Positions 4,475 to 6,159 of a stretch of 6,159 nucleotides of DNA are shown here, one piece after another. Position numbers and translations under genes: made by a program. Origin of the DNA: an uncultured Parabacteroides sp. (GTDB taxonomy: Bacteria > Bacteroidota > Bacteroidia > Bacteroidales > Tannerellaceae); assembly GCA_900547435.1 (NCBI GenBank), contig URGO01000170.1:1-6159 (forward strand), read 5' to 3'. The notes below the pieces were generated by a model that saw nothing but the letters and a program-made list of their open reading frames with translations, had not been told where the DNA came from and searched no databases. Position 1 is the stretch's first letter. Each line of letters opens with the position of its first letter.

Positions 4475-6159
4475 TTAGTATCCAAATCGTGAGGTGTCCA
4501 CCTCCCTATGTTTCTTTTCTTTGTATCCGTTGAACTTATAGGTGAAGGTAATGGTGAGGTTGCGGCTCATCTGGTTCATGTGGTGGTTGAGCTGTTGTCC
4601 TTTGTAGTCGATGCTGCCGTCGGGCCGCAGGCTGGTGAAGAGGTCGTTACCCTGCAGCTTCAGTTCGGCTTGGTCGTGGGCGAAGGTCCATTTCAGTCCG
4701 GCGTCTATTTTCCAGACCGAACAGAGGCCGCAGATGCCTTGCAGGTGCGAACTGACGTAGAGGCCGGTCAGCTCGAGGCGGATGTCGGGTTGGGTGGAGA
4801 GGCGGACGGTGTTGTTGAGCTGCGCGATGCCTTGCCATTTCGACCGATTGAAGCTGATGGCGTGGTATGGGTCGCAAACATCCTGATTGTAAGAACCGTC
4901 CAATACGAGTTGCGCATTCCAAACCTGGCCGACCGAGAAGGGAACCATCAGCGTCAGTCCCGCTTGCTGCTCGTAGTCGTAGTTGACGAATTGGTAAATG
5001 AGCGAGAGCTCGTCGGGACTTTGGTAGGGCAATTGCATGATGTGGTCCTTGATGTAATTGTAATAAAGCGTGGCGATGTATTTCCCTTTGAAGACGTAAG
5101 GCAGCTGCGCGGCATAGTCGGTTGAGGGAACGAGGGCCGGATTTCCCAGTATCTTGGTATAGCCGTTCAGGTAGCTCACGGTATTCTGGAGCGTCCAATA
5201 GTCGGGGTATTCCTTGTCTGAAGAGAAGCCGAGCTGGAAGACATGTTCCGGACTTGCCATATAGCTGAGCTGAAGCGCCGGATAGACCGCCCACTTGCGG
5301 TAATCCATGAGTTTGTACCGTTCGCCCGCCACCGAGAGCGACAACGAAAGCCGCTCGTTGAATGCCTTCTCCACACCGGCGTAGAAGTTGTAGGTCTCCT
5401 CGTCCATCCGCGTGTCGGTATTGAGCGACGAGAGGTCCGAGCCATCCTGCGGCCGGTAGGTCTGCCCACTCTTCTCCTTTGCCAAGGTAAAGTCGATGCC
5501 GTAGTTGAGGCTCCAGCCGTTCGGCAAGGCGTGCGTCTGCCCGGCATAGAGGTTGTAGCGGTCGATGGTCTGGTATTCATCCACAAGGAAATGCTGCCGG
5601 ACGTCCTCTGCCTGATTGGTAAAATCCTGCATGGAAGGACTGTTGTAATGCGTATAATCCACGCCGAGATTCAAGCCAAAGACGGCGTTGTAATCCACGT
5701 TGACGTTGTGCATTTGGGTCTTGCCGGTTTTCAGGTTGTCCGATTTCACGAAATTGCCCGACGAGTGCTGGCGCGCTTTGCTGTTTGTCTTGAACGAGGC
5801 GGTGTAGGCAGCGTTCAGGTGGCTTCCTTCCGCGATTTGGTAATCCACACCGAGCCGCAGGTTATGGTTCAATGCCTTCGTGTCACCCGTGTTGATTTGG
5901 TCGATGTCGTAGGTCTGCCCCGCAAAAGTATGGTGGGAAATCATCTCCATATCCACGTCCGAATGCGTAAAGCGCGGGGCATAGCTCACGTCCGCCGATA
6001 CTTTCTTTCCGGAGTAGGAGAGGTTGAGGTTCCCGCCGCCCTTCGCGTAGGCCGATTGCACGAAGTTCCCGCTCACTTCGCCCCTCAAGAACGGCTCGGC
6101 GGATTTCGCGTTCTTCAGCACCACATTGATGACCGCCCCGCACACCCGGTACTTTGCCG
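4475..6159 (-). CDS. TonB-dependent-receptor-like outer-membrane beta-barrel protein, C-terminal part
   Basis: The frame runs off the window edge with no stop, so only the last ~560 residues are seen; the GTG at 6145 is internal. The first visible residues, AKYRVCGAVINVVLKN, are the usual end of a TonB plug domain, where GxVINVxLK is conserved. The rest is a long series of amphipathic strands typical of the OMP_b-brl_3 (PF14905) barrel: alternating aromatic residues, short periplasmic turns, and the late NDLFTSLRPDGSIDYKGQQL and LTITFTYKFNGYKEKK segments. The tail EVDTSRFGY is a common ending of this family in Bacteroidales. The missing N-terminus should hold a signal peptide, a carboxypeptidase-regulatory-like domain and most of the plug, for about 750-800 residues in all. 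The substrate is unknown; no SusD-like partner is visible, so I do not assign glycan uptake. A CxxC pair (CGLC, bases 4721-4732) is unusual in such barrels. The gene is convergent with tRNA-Gln and richer in G+C than its neighbours. Confidence 0.9.
   Translation of the reverse strand, partial: AKYRVCGAVINVVLKNAKSAEPFLRGEVSGNFVQSAYAKGGGNLNLSYSGKKVSADVSYAPRFTHSDVDMEMISHHTFAGQTYDIDQINTGDTKALNHNLRLGVDYQIAEGSHLNAAYTASFKTNSKARQHSSGNFVKSDNLKTGKTQMHNVNVDYNAVFGLNLGVDYTHYNSPSMQDFTNQAEDVRQHFLVDEYQTIDRYNLYAGQTHALPNGWSLNYGIDFTLAKEKSGQTYRPQDGSDLSSLNTDTRMDEETYNFYAGVEKAFNERLSLSLSVAGERYKLMDYRKWAVYPALQLSYMASPEHVFQLGFSSDKEYPDYWTLQNTVSYLNGYTKILGNPALVPSTDYAAQLPYVFKGKYIATLYYNYIKDHIMQLPYQSPDELSLIYQFVNYDYEQQAGLTLMVPFSVGQVWNAQLVLDGSYNQDVCDPYHAISFNRSKWQGIAQLNNTVRLSTQPDIRLELTGLYVSSHLQGICGLCSVWKIDAGLKWTFAHDQAELKLQGNDLFTSLRPDGSIDYKGQQLNHHMNQMSRNLTITFTYKFNGYKEKKHREVDTSRFGY

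Noticed and set aside
3567..4485. Minus-strand frames of 210 and 151 residues opposite tyrS and the tRNA
   Set aside because: They are antisense to a clearly intact tyrS and cross the tRNA gene; no family pattern or start signal supports them.
4508..5125. A 205-residue + strand frame rich in Val and Glu
   Set aside because: It lies wholly antisense to the receptor gene; its Val/Glu/Gly-rich composition is the usual shadow of a GC-rich coding strand, and no domain is visible.

Overview
The window looks like chromosomal DNA from a member of the order Bacteroidales. Four things point there: a DUF4270-type protein, a beta-barrel receptor of the outer-membrane beta-barrel (OMP_b-brl_3) type that ends in the tail EVDTSRFGY, promoter-like TAnnTTTG boxes typical of Bacteroidetes, and start codons without clear Shine-Dalgarno sequences. 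I cannot fix the genus from the sequence alone.

Left part (1-1640, + strand): the 3' end of a DUF4270 gene overlaps by 14 bases the start of an outer-membrane protein gene. This second gene keeps its signal peptide and first ~119 residues, then loses family character around 1297-1320. An AT-rich stretch (about 34% G+C over 1321-1620, hand count) with no recognisable gene follows. It ends in a striking array of four 22-bp units (1549-1636), each carrying a TCAC-N4-GTGA dyad. This is the least ordinary part of the window.

Middle part (1640-4430, + strand): an integral membrane acyltransferase of family 3, then tyrosyl-tRNA synthetase (tyrS) behind a probable promoter, then a tRNA-Gln(UUG) with its own well-formed promoter and a strong intrinsic terminator. 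tyrS and the tRNA form a translation-related cluster and may share that terminator, since none is visible between them.

Right part (4475-6159, - strand): the C-terminal barrel of a TonB-dependent-receptor-like outer-membrane protein, convergent with the tRNA and running off the window edge. A sampled segment is about 60% G+C, against about 48% in tyrS.

I see no CRISPR array, intact transposase, integrase, phage gene or defence system. The candidates for something not routinely described are the alternating 22-bp dyad array and the rearranged junction beside it.
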